NCBI GenBank assembly: GCA_965276835.1
Contig: OZ255631.1
Coordinates: forward strand, 558,001-622,000
Direction of reading: 5' to 3'
From: BOG-932 sp965276835
GTDB taxonomy: Bacteria > Pseudomonadota > Alphaproteobacteria > BOG-932 > Roseiterribacteraceae
Length of the DNA: 64,000 bases
In this document: one piece after another, positions 49,839-58,429 of the stretch
Layout: each line of letters begins with the position of its first letter
Numbering within the stretch: position 1 is the stretch's first letter
The notes under the pieces: model-generated
What the model was told of the DNA's origin: nothing
Databases searched by the model: none
Seen by the model: the letters and a program-made list of their open reading frames with translations, nothing else
Made by a program: the position numbers and the translations under genes

Positions 49839-50630
49839 TTGATCCGTTTCCCAGCGCAATGGGCTGACCTGACGACCGTCGATTTTGCCGGCGGTACGCT
49901 CATGGATGCGCTGGCTATTTTGCCGGTCGCGGCGGTGGAGCAGCATGGCCCGCATCTGCCTCTGTCGACCGATGTCATTATCAACCAGGGCGTTATCGAC
50001 GCAGCCTGCGCGTTGTTACCGGCGAATCTTCCTGTTGTCGTCCTCCCAATGCAGGCGATCGGCACGTCGCACGAACATATGGCTTTTCCGGGAACGCTTA
50101 CCTTCCAGGCACGAACGCTGATTGGGTTGTGGACTGAGATTGGCGAGAGCATCGCGCGTGCCGGCCTTCGCAAGCTGCTGATCTTCAATAGCCACGGCGG
50201 GCAGACTGGTGTGCCGGAACTGGTCGGGACCGATCTACGCGCACGATTGGGGATGATTGTTTCTTGGGCGACGCCTAGTGCCTTTGGAACGCCGGATAAC
50301 GCCTTCGACCGGGTTGAAGCAGTTCATGGCCTACATGGCGGCACTAAGGAAACCGCGATGATGCTTCATCTCCGCCCCGAACTTGTGCGCCGCGATGCCG
50401 TGGCCAAGTTTCCGTCGAACGGCGAAGCGATGGAGCGGGATTTTGCGCGTCTCCGCGCTACGGGGCGCATCGCCTTTGCCTGGCAGACCCAGGACTTGAA
50501 CATAAAAGGGGCCGTCGGCGACTCGTCCGCGGCGACAGCTGAGCTAGGCAAACAACTGGTCGATCTCGCGGCTCGCGGGTTGGTCGAGTTGATAGAGGAT
50601 TTGATCCGATTCGAACTTCCGAAGCGATGA
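49839..50630 (+). CDS. Creatininase family protein
   Basis: Metal-dependent amidohydrolase of 263 residues. Family motifs are AILPVAAVEQHGPHLPLSTD (metal ligands Glu, His, Asp), GTSHEHMAFPGTLTF, NSHGGQTGVPEL and HGLHGGTKETAMML. Members hydrolyse creatinine, guanidine-like or formamide substrates. The start is a TTG at 49839 with GAAAGG upstream. It overlaps the next gene, a transporter, by four bases, so the pair may import and hydrolyse a shared nitrogen compound. Confidence 0.85.
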   Translation: MIRFPAQWADLTTVDFAGGTLMDALAILPVAAVEQHGPHLPLSTDVIINQGVIDAACALLPANLPVVVLPMQAIGTSHEHMAFPGTLTFQARTLIGLWTEIGESIARAGLRKLLIFNSHGGQTGVPELVGTDLRARLGMIVSWATPSAFGTPDNAFDRVEAVHGLHGGTKETAMMLHLRPELVRRDAVAKFPSNGEAMERDFARLRATGRIAFAWQTQDLNIKGAVGDSSAATAELGKQLVDLAARGLVELIEDLIRFELPKR

Positions 50631-51880
50631 CCGTCACTCGGTCGACTGGCGGCGTACCGGCGATTTCAGCAGCGATTGTCGGCAATGCGTTGGAATGGTT
50701 CGATTTTACGGTCTACGGACTGTTCTCAATTTATATCGCTAAGGCATTCTTCCCGTCAGGGGACGAATTGTCGGCGCTTCTGTTAACGCTGGCGACCTAT
50801 GGTGTCGGTTTTGTGTTGCGGCCCGTGGGTGCCATCGTGCTCGGCCAATATGCTGATCGGCACGGCCGTCGCGCGGCCTTGACGCTGATTATCCTGCTAA
50901 TGCTACTCGGGTCCGCGATGATTGCATTCGCGCCAACCTATGCTCAGGTCGGCGCCGTGGCGCCGGCATTGATCGTTGTGGCGCGCTTGATCCAAGGTTT
51001 CTCGGTCGGCGGCGAGATGGGGGGCGCGACGGCCTATCTGATCGAGACCGCGCCGCTGCATCGCCGAGGCTTTTATGCCAGCTGGCAATATGCAGGGCAG
51101 GCCGGCGCATCGCTGGGCGGCAGCCTATTCGCCTTCGCGCTCACCCATTTGCTTACGCAGGGGCAACTCAACGAATGGGGCTGGCGCATCCCGTTCTTGT
51201 TCGGGTTATCGATCGGTCCCATCGGACTTTATCTGCGGTCTAGGGTGCCGGAATCGCCGGTCTTCACCGCAACGCCACGTTTGCTCGGCCGCCCTTTGTC
51301 ACAGCTTTGGGCGAATCATCGCCGCGTCTTGTTCCAGGCATTCGCGCTGACCATCCAGTTGACGGCCTGCACCTATCTGATCGTCATCTATATGCCGACC
51401 TACGCGGTGCACATGCTCGGCGTCGGTGCCTCGGACGCGTTTATCGCATCGAGCATAGCAAGCTTTCTATACTTGGTCTTAAATCCCATAGCCGGGCATT
51501 TATCTGACTCGGTCGGCCGCCCTAACCAGCTTCTGGTATTTTCTTTGGCGCTGGTTGTGGCTGTCTTTCCGGCCTATCTAGTTTTGACGACCCATCCGAC
51601 TTTGCCGGTGCTGATAGTGGTGCAAGGCGGGATGGCTATTCTGATGGCCATGTTCACAGGCCCGTCGGCATCGCTGATCGGCGAGTTGTTCCCGCCGTTG
51701 GTGCGATCAACCGGCCTATCGCTCAGCTATAATGTTGCCGTGCCGATCTTTGGCGGTTTTGCGCCCTATTTTGTGACTCGGTTCGATACCGGCGATCATT
51801 TGACGCCGGCATTTTATATGGTTGCCTGCGGCATGCCGACGTTGGCAACTTTGCTATGGATGCGGGCCGCGCGGGATTGA
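50627..51880 (+). CDS. MHS-family metabolite:proton symporter
   Basis: Inner-membrane transporter of 417 residues. The metabolite:H+ symporter branch is recognised by VGNALEWFDFTVYGLFSIYI in helix 1, GQYADRHGRRAALTLIILLM, RLIQGFSVGGEMGGATAYLI, and the DSVGRPNQLL loop after helix 8. Cargo is typically a di- or tricarboxylate, betaine or shikimate-like acid. Translational overlap (ATGA) with the creatininase gene implies a linked function. Confidence 0.85.
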   Translation: MTVTRSTGGVPAISAAIVGNALEWFDFTVYGLFSIYIAKAFFPSGDELSALLLTLATYGVGFVLRPVGAIVLGQYADRHGRRAALTLIILLMLLGSAMIAFAPTYAQVGAVAPALIVVARLIQGFSVGGEMGGATAYLIETAPLHRRGFYASWQYAGQAGASLGGSLFAFALTHLLTQGQLNEWGWRIPFLFGLSIGPIGLYLRSRVPESPVFTATPRLLGRPLSQLWANHRRVLFQAFALTIQLTACTYLIVIYMPTYAVHMLGVGASDAFIASSIASFLYLVLNPIAGHLSDSVGRPNQLLVFSLALVVAVFPAYLVLTTHPTLPVLIVVQGGMAILMAMFTGPSASLIGELFPPLVRSTGLSLSYNVAVPIFGGFAPYFVTRFDTGDHLTPAFYMVACGMPTLATLLWMRAARD

Positions 51881-51904
51881 TATCTCCCGCGCGGGCGCAA
51901 GCTG

Positions 51905-52198
51905 TTACTTCTTCTTGGCGGGTGCCGACTTCGTCTGAATTTCGGCGACCGTCGCGTTCAACTGATTGACCGCGTCGTTGGCCTTGGCGGCAGAGGCCGC
52001 CGCCGCGTCGGCAGCAGCTTTCGCACCGTTGGCGATTTGTGCGGCCGTCACCGAGTTGGCGTTGATTGGCGCGATCTTCGCTTGGATGCCCGCGAGCTGA
52101 CCTTGGAGCTCGGTGATCTGTGTATATGAGTAATAAGCGCTTCCACCGCCCACGATCAGGATCAGCAGCACGGCGATAACAAATCTTCCCCCCTCCAT
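51905..52198 (-). CDS. Single-pass membrane protein with alanine-rich coiled-coil tail
   Basis: Protein of 97 residues: an N-terminal membrane helix (FVIAVLLILIVGGGSAYYSY) followed by a heptad-like helical region (ITELQGQLAGIQAKIAPINA, then an Ala-rich stretch) and a lysine tail. A perfect AAAGGAGG lies upstream of ATG 52198, better than an ATG at 52222. A periplasmic coiled-coil spacer is likely; no specific function known. Confidence 0.6.
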   Translation of the reverse strand: MEGGRFVIAVLLILIVGGGSAYYSYTQITELQGQLAGIQAKIAPINANSVTAAQIANGAKAAADAAAASAAKANDAVNQLNATVAEIQTKSAPAKKK

Positions 52199-52435
52199 CA
52201 CGACCTCCTTTGTGATTCCCATGACGCGGCCGGGACTCGGGTCCGCGTTCTGAAGCGATCATAGGTGGTTCTGGATTTGCGGCAATATTGTTACAGAAGG
52301 TTTTTTGCCGGTTGATTGCAGGGGAAGTAGTACTCTCAAGGATTGCCTTGTGGTCGCCGCCGCTTTTGTGTTCGGTATCCTTCACGTAAGATCGCATTCT
52401 CAATCTGGAAGGCTCTTAAGGATGCGGCGCGCTCG

Positions 52436-53005
52436 ATGAGTTCGGACGGCGGCGACGAATGGGGAAAATTGATGGCTGCGGCGCAGGGTGGCGACCGTCA
52501 TGCCTATGACCGGTTGTTGCGCGAAATCCTGCCTTATGTTCGAGCCATCATACGTAAGCACCATGCCACGGCGGATCGCGTGGAGGACGTTACGCAGGAC
52601 GTACTGCTGACGATTCATCGCGTTCGCCACACCTATGACCCCGCGCGGCCGTTCAGCAAATGGCTGAGCGCCATCACGCACCGCCGTGCAATCGATGCGC
52701 TGCGCCGTCGTGTGCGTTCGTACGCACATGAAACATTTTCTCCAATTGCCTATGAAACCTTTGCCGACCCCAATGCGAACAAGGAGATATCCGCGCACGA
52801 AGACAGCGCGGTCTTAGCCGAAGCGATTGCCGCCTTGCCGCCGGGGCAACGTCAGGCAGTCGAATTGTTGAGGTTGAAGGAGTTGTCGTTGGCGGAGGCG
52901 TCGGCGGAGTCCGGCCAATCCGTTGGCGCGTTGAAGGTGAGTCTGCATCGCGCCATTCGTGCGTTGCGGTCGATCCTTGGACGCGAGAGAGTTTCCGATG
53001 AATAA
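52436..53005 (+). CDS. ECF-type RNA polymerase sigma factor
   Basis: Sigma factor of 189 residues. Region 2 reads RLLREILPYVRAIIRKHHAT, VEDVTQDVLLTIHRVRHTYD and FSKWLSAITHRRAIDALRRR; region 4 reads IAALPPGQRQAVELLRLKEL and SLAEASAESGQSVGALKVSL. ATG 52436 gives a normal length, while the upstream frame is basic and unlike the family. Overlaps an NrsF-type anti-sigma gene by eight bases, the layout of Caulobacter SigF-NrsF, which responds to metal or oxidative stress. Target promoters were not identified. Confidence 0.92.
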   Translation: MSSDGGDEWGKLMAAAQGGDRHAYDRLLREILPYVRAIIRKHHATADRVEDVTQDVLLTIHRVRHTYDPARPFSKWLSAITHRRAIDALRRRVRSYAHETFSPIAYETFADPNANKEISAHEDSAVLAEAIAALPPGQRQAVELLRLKELSLAEASAESGQSVGALKVSLHRAIRALRSILGRERVSDE

Positions 53006-53648
53006 TACGGATGGATTGATCGCGGAACTGAGCGGCGATCTGCAGCCGGTTAAACGGCTGCGGCCGCCATTGCTGCGTGCCGGCCTCTGGCTGGGCGCAA
53101 TCGCATTATTTTCAATCATTTTTGTCGGCGGCTTTGCCGACCTGCCGACTTTCATGAGGCGCGCCGGTGATCCCAAGCTGATGCTGGAATTGATCGGCAC
53201 CCTATTGACCGGGGTTCTCGCGGTAATTGCGGCTTTCGAACTGTCCCTGCCGGACCGTTCCGTTCGCTGGGCACTGTTACCGGTGCCGACCTTGCTGCTG
53301 TGGGTCGGCAGCAGTTCGTACAGCTGCTGGCGTCACTGGATCGTCTCTGGGCGGAACGGATATGGCGTAGGCGAAGGTTTGCACTGCTTTACTTGGATCG
53401 TCGCATTCGGCGTTCCACTGGGGATCAGCCTGTTGATTCTGCTGCGACGCGCCAAGCCATTGGCACCTGCGCCAGTTGCGGCGATGGCTGGGCTCGGCGT
53501 CGCCTCGATTGCTGCTGTTCTGCTGCAGTTCTTTCACCCATTCGACGTAACCTTCATCGATCTGGGGTTGCACATCGCTGCTGTGGCTACAGTGGTGATC
53601 CTGGCGCGTGCGGCCAGCAAGCCTGGGTTGGACGCCTTGCGCCGGTGA
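52998..53648 (+). CDS. NrsF/DUF1109-type membrane anti-sigma factor
   Basis: Six-helix inner-membrane protein of 216 residues: segments near 30-48, 65-82, 90-107, 130-150, 160-178 and 185-203. The short cytoplasmic N-terminus (MNNTDGLIAELSGDLQPVKR) and the conserved Cys residues (SYSCWRHW and GLHCFTWI) fit DUF1109/NrsF proteins that hold the cognate ECF sigma factor at the membrane until stress modifies the cysteines. It starts inside the sigma gene, so expression is coupled. Confidence 0.87.
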   Translation: MNNTDGLIAELSGDLQPVKRLRPPLLRAGLWLGAIALFSIIFVGGFADLPTFMRRAGDPKLMLELIGTLLTGVLAVIAAFELSLPDRSVRWALLPVPTLLLWVGSSSYSCWRHWIVSGRNGYGVGEGLHCFTWIVAFGVPLGISLLILLRRAKPLAPAPVAAMAGLGVASIAAVLLQFFHPFDVTFIDLGLHIAAVATVVILARAASKPGLDALRR

Positions 53649-53655
53649 GCCAGGC

Positions 53656-54072
53656 TTAACCCGCCGGCCGTTTCTGCCCACCGCACAGGATTTCGGTCAC
53701 CAGTTCGGTGTCCATATATTCCTTGAACTCGGTGATCAGACCGTCTCTCAACCGCACGAAGAAATGGTATTTATTGTTGTAGTGCTTGCCTGAGATGTGG
53801 TCGCCGAAGGATTCTGCCTGGACGGCGACGCGATCGCCCTCGGCCGTCAGGTCATATATCACGAATTTGATGCCCTTAGGGAAGGCGCCAAGGACTTGCT
53901 TCGCGCCCTCCCGCGCTTGGTCTTTGGTGAAGCAGCCGGAAATCAGCGTGTTGCCCATGGTGTAGAGCTTCACGTCGTCGGCATAGGCGTCCATCAGGAA
54001 CGGCACATCGTTCCGCGACAGGGCGTCGAAGAACTTCTTCACTAGTTCCTTGTTATGCTCAGTCCCGCTCAT
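53656..54072 (-). CDS. NTF2-like / SnoaL-family protein
   Basis: Cone-shaped alpha+beta-fold protein of 138 residues: NKELVKKFFDALSRNDVPFL, then YADDVKLYTMGNTLISGCFT and YHFFVRLRDGLITEFKEYMD are the standard SnoaL-like pattern. Such proteins are ketosteroid-isomerase-like enzymes or binding proteins; the substrate is unknown. ATG 54072 overlaps the stop of the upstream gene (ATGA). It is convergent with the anti-sigma gene. Confidence 0.82.
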   Translation of the reverse strand: MSGTEHNKELVKKFFDALSRNDVPFLMDAYADDVKLYTMGNTLISGCFTKDQAREGAKQVLGAFPKGIKFVIYDLTAEGDRVAVQAESFGDHISGKHYNNKYHFFVRLRDGLITEFKEYMDTELVTEILCGGQKRPAG

Positions 54073-54539
54073 TGGATCTTGTTCCATACTTCGACGAATC
54101 CGATGGGCGTATTCGATCCCTTGGGGGTGAAAGAACTGTGACAGGTCATGACCGTCATGTTATGCGAAAAATCACAGGCATCGATCCCAGTGCTGCCGCT
54201 CGGATCCTTCCAATGGTCGCGATAGCCAGTTTTAGTATGTTCGACATACATGTCTTGACCATTGGTGGTCTTGTATGGCTTGCCGTCATATGCGCCGTCG
54301 AACGACACATGGCTCGTCGTCGTCCCAATGGTGAAATTGTCTGTATATTTCAAAAGCTTCCCGTCATCGTACGACACGACCATGACATGATCTTTGATCG
54401 TCGGCATCATCGTCGGATAATGCGACTGCTCGACATTCAGCTTCCAGGTGCCTTCATAAGCACCTACGTCCGCCAGCGCACTGCTGCCTGCCAGGCCCGC
54501 GGCTGCCGCAAGCACGGCGATCCCTAGTCTCATGCCCAT
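54069..54539 (-). CDS. Secreted hypothetical protein
   Basis: Protein of 156 residues with a signal peptide (MRLGIAVLAAAAGLAGSSALA). The mature part is a small beta-rich protein (YEGTWKLNVEQSHYPTMMPT, then FTIGTTTSHVSFDGAYDGKP) with two Cys near the C-terminus (DACDF and TCHSSF) that may pair. GGGGAGG precedes ATG 54539. Coupled to the SnoaL-like gene. Function unknown. Confidence 0.6.
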   Translation of the reverse strand: MGMRLGIAVLAAAAGLAGSSALADVGAYEGTWKLNVEQSHYPTMMPTIKDHVMVVSYDDGKLLKYTDNFTIGTTTSHVSFDGAYDGKPYKTTNGQDMYVEHTKTGYRDHWKDPSGSTGIDACDFSHNMTVMTCHSSFTPKGSNTPIGFVEVWNKIQ

Positions 54540-54620
54540 TGGGCCGACCTCCCCTGATTGATTGCCGTCAACTTAACGGCAATTCCAGCAGGGCAGAAGC
54601 AAAATCGCCTTGGCGCCCGC

Positions 54621-56609
54621 TTAGTTTTTGCCCGGCCGGTCGCGATGCTTTTTGACCAATGGACGGTCGCCCGGACCTGTGTTTTTCAGGAAAAGCTTGC
54701 TTCGCGCTTCCGGCTTTGCGGCGGCCGGTTCATGCTTAACGGCTGAATCCGGCTTTCCCTTGAATCCCGATTTCTTCTTGAAGTCGCCCTTTGGTTTGAA
54801 ATCGGACTTCCCTTTGAAATCCGATTTCTCCTTGAAGGCAGGTTTTCCGTCGCGATCACCATGCTTTTTGTGGAACGGACGCGGGTTGTCGTATCGGCGG
54901 GCGGGTGCGGCGACCAGCATGTCGCCGTCGTTCGCCGGCGTCACCGTCTCGTTCAGCGTGGCAAAGCGGATGTTCGGATCCTTGGCATCCGGCTTGCGTG
55001 CTTCGGCTGCGAAACGCTCGGCGGCGTGGCCGGCGATTTCGAATTGCGTCTCGCTGTCCAGAATGCGGATCGCGCCGATTTCACTCTTGGTGATGCCGCC
55101 ACGCCGGCAGATGACCGGGATCATCCATTTTGGGTCTGCATTGGCGTTACGGCCGACATTCATCCGGAAGACGATCATGCCGTCGTTGCCGAGCGGTGCG
55201 TCGCTGGGGCGACGTTCGGGGCGCATCGGCCGCGGTCCATCGCTGCGATCGCGTTGATAACGATCGTCCTCCATCCGCGGCGCACGCGGCGGCGTTGCAG
55301 ATGGGCTGTCCAATTCCTCAGGCGCCGGCAAGCGCGCGCGATACATACGCACCAGTGCCGCCGCCAGCTCTTCCGGCGTGCGTTCCGCGACCAGCGCTTT
55401 GGTAGCCGTCAAATCCTCTTCGCTGGGTTCGTCGGCTTGCGCGACTTCCTTCAAAAGACGTTCCTGGTCGCGTTCGCGGATTTTGTCGGCGGGCGGAGGC
55501 GGAGACCAGGCAGCTTGGATATTGGCATTGGCGAAAAGACGCTCGGCGGCGCGACGCCGGCTATGGGGAACGAGCAGGACGCAAGTGCCCTTGCGCCCGG
55601 CGCGGCCTGTTCGGCCGCTACGGTGGAGCAGTGTTTCGGAATCGCGCGGCGCCTCGGCCTGGATCACGAGCCCGAGGTCAGGCAGGTCGAGGCCGCGCGC
55701 CGCGACGTCGGTGGCGACGCAGACCCGGGCATGTCCGTCACGCAGAGCCTGAAGCGCATGGGTCCGTTCAGCCTGGCTGAGCTCACCCGACAATGCGACG
55801 GCGGTAAAACCGCGCTCCAGCAGGTTTCCGTTCAACCGGCGCACGGACTCGCGCGTCGCGCAGAAGACCAGTGCGCCGGGCGATTCGAAATAGCGCAGGA
55901 TGTTGACCACGGCCCGCTCCACCTCGTGCGGGGCAATTGTCACAGCGCGATATTCGATATCGCCATGCTGCTCGCCCTCGGCGGTTGCGGCGATGCGGAT
56001 AGCCGCGCGCTGGTAACGCTTGGCCATGTTGGTGATCTCGCGAGGCAGTGTCGCGGAGAACAGCAAAGTCCGCCGCTCCGCGGGCGTTGTATCGAGAATG
56101 GCTTCCAGGTCTTCACGGAAACCCATGTCCAGCATCTCGTCGGCTTCGTCCAGCACGACACAGCGTAGTTCGCCGGTTCTCAGGTTACCGCGCGAAAGAT
56201 GATCCTTCAGCCGGCCCGGCGTGCCGACGACGATGTGAACGCCATCGGCGAGATTGCGCGATTCCCGGCGCATATCCATGCCGCCGACACAGGAAGCGAT
56301 GCGCGCGCCAGTGTGGGCATATAGCCATTCCAGTTCGCGATGAACCTGCAGCGCCAGTTCACGCGTCGGCGCGATAATCAGCGCGATCGGCTCGCGTGTC
56401 GGCTCCAGCTTGTCGCTCTCGCCCAACAGGGTCGATGCCATTGCCAGACCATAGCCGACCGTTTTCCCAGATCCAGTCTGCGCCGAAACCAGCAGGTCGC
56501 GTTCGAAGGTTTCTGGCTCCAGGACCGCCAACTGCACGGGAGTCGGCTCGGCATAGCCTCGCTCGGTCAATGCCGCCTGAAGGGACGGGTTTATGGTCGG
56601 AAAGGGCAT
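54621..56609 (-). CDS. DEAD-box RNA helicase (DeaD/CsdA-like) with repeat-rich basic tail
   Basis: RNA helicase of 662 residues. Core motifs in order: PTPVQLAVLEP (Q motif), AQTGSGKT (I), PTRELALQ (Ia), VLDEADEML (II), FSATLPRE (III), ARGLDLP (V) and HRSGRTGRAG (VI). A DbpA-type RNA-binding fold follows (VFRMNVGRNANADPKWMIPV, then RRGGITKSEIGAIRI). Residues 585-625 are a low-complexity run of KSDFKGK-like units, and the whole tail is strongly basic. It likely unwinds rRNA or mRNA structure in the cold. Strong match in length to CsdA-type enzymes. Confidence 0.93.
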   Translation of the reverse strand: MPFPTINPSLQAALTERGYAEPTPVQLAVLEPETFERDLLVSAQTGSGKTVGYGLAMASTLLGESDKLEPTREPIALIIAPTRELALQVHRELEWLYAHTGARIASCVGGMDMRRESRNLADGVHIVVGTPGRLKDHLSRGNLRTGELRCVVLDEADEMLDMGFREDLEAILDTTPAERRTLLFSATLPREITNMAKRYQRAAIRIAATAEGEQHGDIEYRAVTIAPHEVERAVVNILRYFESPGALVFCATRESVRRLNGNLLERGFTAVALSGELSQAERTHALQALRDGHARVCVATDVAARGLDLPDLGLVIQAEAPRDSETLLHRSGRTGRAGRKGTCVLLVPHSRRRAAERLFANANIQAAWSPPPPADKIRERDQERLLKEVAQADEPSEEDLTATKALVAERTPEELAAALVRMYRARLPAPEELDSPSATPPRAPRMEDDRYQRDRSDGPRPMRPERRPSDAPLGNDGMIVFRMNVGRNANADPKWMIPVICRRGGITKSEIGAIRILDSETQFEIAGHAAERFAAEARKPDAKDPNIRFATLNETVTPANDGDMLVAAPARRYDNPRPFHKKHGDRDGKPAFKEKSDFKGKSDFKPKGDFKKKSGFKGKPDSAVKHEPAAAKPEARSKLFLKNTGPGDRPLVKKHRDRPGKN

Positions 56610-56775
56610 GGCAACGGGCCGATCGGGAAGGCTGTTAAAACAGCAATTGGCCCGCTGCCAAATGGCGCGGGCATATTTAAGCCGCGCACTCTAGCGTAAA
56701 TCGGCGCAGAACTCTAAACCGCCATCGCATAGCTGCCTTCTCTATGTCGGTGGCGATCTTCCTGAAAGCATTACA

Positions 56776-58053
56776 ATGACTGCCCTCGATACCCGTCCCG
56801 CGCCGACAGACACGGGGCCGCTGAAAGGCATGGGCTTCAAGCAGTTCGTCGGCATGATCGCCGCGCTGATGGCGGTCAATGCATTGGCGATCGACGGGAT
56901 GCTGCCCGCTTTGTCGATCATCGGCGATGCGCTGGGCATCTCATCCGGCAATCAACGTCAGTGGATTGTCACTGCGTATATGCTGGGTTTCGGTGCGTCG
57001 CAGCTGTTTTACGGCACGCTGGCGGATCGGTTCGGCCGGCGGCCCGTGCTGCTGACCGGACTTTGCCTCTATGTCCTGTTCAGCATCCTGGCTGCCCTGT
57101 CGCGCTCGTTCGAGATGATGCTGGTCGCGCGCGTATTGCAGGGCGTCGGGTCGGCGGCCTCGCGAGTTCTGGCGGTCTCGATCGTCCGCGATTGTTATTC
57201 CGGGCGACGGATGGCGCGTGTCATGTCGCTGTCATTTATCGTCTTTCTGGCGGTGCCGATTATCGCGCCGAGCTTCGGCCAGCTTATCATGCTGTTCGCG
57301 CCATGGCCGTTCATCTTCGTCGGTTTCGCGCTGTTCGCGGTCGGCGTGATCGCCTGGGTTTGGATCAAGTTGCCGGAAACGCTGCATCCGGAGGATCGGC
57401 GGTCGATTTCGTTCCGCAACACCGGCTATGCATTCAAAGTCGTGCTCACCAACCGCATTTCGATCGGTTACACGCTGGCAATGACGATCCTGTTGGGTGG
57501 GTTGTTCGGCTTCATTAATTCGGCGCAGCAGGTGTTTTTCGATGTGTTTCATGCGCAGCGGATGTTCACGACGATCTTCGCGATGATCGCGCTGTTTATC
57601 GCCGCGGCATCGCTCTTGAACTCCCGTTTGGTTGAACGATTCGGCACGCGCGTGCTCTCCCACAGTGCGTTGGTTGCCTATATCGCCGTCGCCGTGATCC
57701 ATGCGGTGGTGGCTTTACAGGGCAATGAATCCTTGCCCGTTTTTGCCGTATTGCTAGCGCTCCAGATGTTCTGCTTCGGTCTGGTGGTTTCCAATTTTGG
57801 CGCGATGGCTATGGACCCGTTGGGACATCTGGCCGGTACAGCTTCCTCGGTGCAGGGCTTCATTACCACCATCGGCGGGGCCTTGTTCGGGTTTGCCGTC
57901 GGTCAGCATTTCGACGGCACCGCCCTCCCGCTGGTCTTGGGTTTCGCGGCTTTTGGGATCGGCGGCTTCGTCGTCGTGCTGATTGTCGAGAAAGGCCGGT
58001 TGTTTCGTCCCACCGAGGCGGGTGAGGCGAGCGTGGACGGAATGGGTCACTAG
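56776..58053 (+). CDS. Bcr/CflA-type MFS drug efflux transporter
   Basis: Twelve-helix drug:proton antiporter, 425 residues. FVGMIAALMAVNALAIDGML followed by FGASQLFYGTLADRFGRRPV, and LVARVLQGVGSAASRVLAVS then IVRDCYSGRRMARVMS, are the Bcr/CflA signature (motif A and motif C region). Substrates of relatives include bicyclomycin and chloramphenicol. ATG 56776 is the first in frame. It is divergent from the helicase gene and precedes a metal-responsive regulator in the same direction. Confidence 0.85.
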   Translation: MTALDTRPAPTDTGPLKGMGFKQFVGMIAALMAVNALAIDGMLPALSIIGDALGISSGNQRQWIVTAYMLGFGASQLFYGTLADRFGRRPVLLTGLCLYVLFSILAALSRSFEMMLVARVLQGVGSAASRVLAVSIVRDCYSGRRMARVMSLSFIVFLAVPIIAPSFGQLIMLFAPWPFIFVGFALFAVGVIAWVWIKLPETLHPEDRRSISFRNTGYAFKVVLTNRISIGYTLAMTILLGGLFGFINSAQQVFFDVFHAQRMFTTIFAMIALFIAAASLLNSRLVERFGTRVLSHSALVAYIAVAVIHAVVALQGNESLPVFAVLLALQMFCFGLVVSNFGAMAMDPLGHLAGTASSVQGFITTIGGALFGFAVGQHFDGTALPLVLGFAAFGIGGFVVVLIVEKGRLFRPTEAGEASVDGMGH

Positions 58054-58074
58054 CCAAACCGAACATCCTTCAGT

Positions 58075-58091
58075 ATACCCCCGGCAGGTAT
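58075..58091. promoter_or_regulatory. Candidate operator of the CsoR/RcnR-family regulator
   Basis: ATACC-CCCGGCA-GGTAT is an inverted repeat with a C/G-rich centre, the general form of operators bound by CsoR/RcnR/FrmR proteins. It lies 17-33 bases before the regulator start, as expected for autoregulation. Confidence 0.6.
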
Positions 58092-58107
58092 CATACCGGA
58101 GGCGGCA

Positions 58108-58386
58108 ATGGGGCATTCAGTCACCGAAAAACAGAAGCTGTTGAATCGGATCCGGCGCTTGCGCGGGCAGATCGAAGGGATCGAACGATCACTCGATGCC
58201 GATGCCGGTTGCACCCAGATCATGCAGCAGTTGACGGCGGCGCGCGGTGCGATCAACGGATTGATGGCTGAAGTGGTTGAGGATCATATCCGCTTGCACA
58301 TGGTCGATCCGGCGCGCGGCCAAACCCCGGCTGAGGTCGAAGCGGCGGAGGAACTGGTCAGCGTCCTGCAATCTTACATCAAATAG
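58108..58386 (+). CDS. CsoR/RcnR/FrmR-family metal- or formaldehyde-responsive repressor
   Basis: All-helical repressor of 92 residues. LLNRIRRLRGQIEGIERSLD then CTQIMQQLTAARGAINGLMA and VVEDHIRLHMVD contain the conserved sensing residues: the N-terminal His of MGHS, Cys in AGCTQ, and the His pair in DHIRLH. The N-terminal His plus this Cys and His set resembles RcnR-type nickel/cobalt or FrmR-type formaldehyde sensors more than copper CsoR. It precedes an OprB-like porin. The inducer is not determined. Confidence 0.88.
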   Translation: MGHSVTEKQKLLNRIRRLRGQIEGIERSLDADAGCTQIMQQLTAARGAINGLMAEVVEDHIRLHMVDPARGQTPAEVEAAEELVSVLQSYIK

Positions 58387-58429
58387 TTTTCGTCGGTCCC
58401 CCAGGCTTTCGCGTTTTCGCGAGGTAACG

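Noticed and set aside
52127..52140. 14-base match (TGAGTAATAAGCGC) to the sequence at 5917-5930 next to operator copy 3
   Set aside because: It lies inside the coding region of a membrane protein, lacks the TGTC half of the operator core, and is far from the sugar genes; taken as chance.
54861..56168. 435-residue forward frame antisense to the DEAD-box gene
   Set aside because: Shadow of the helicase, whose full motif set is on the minus strand.
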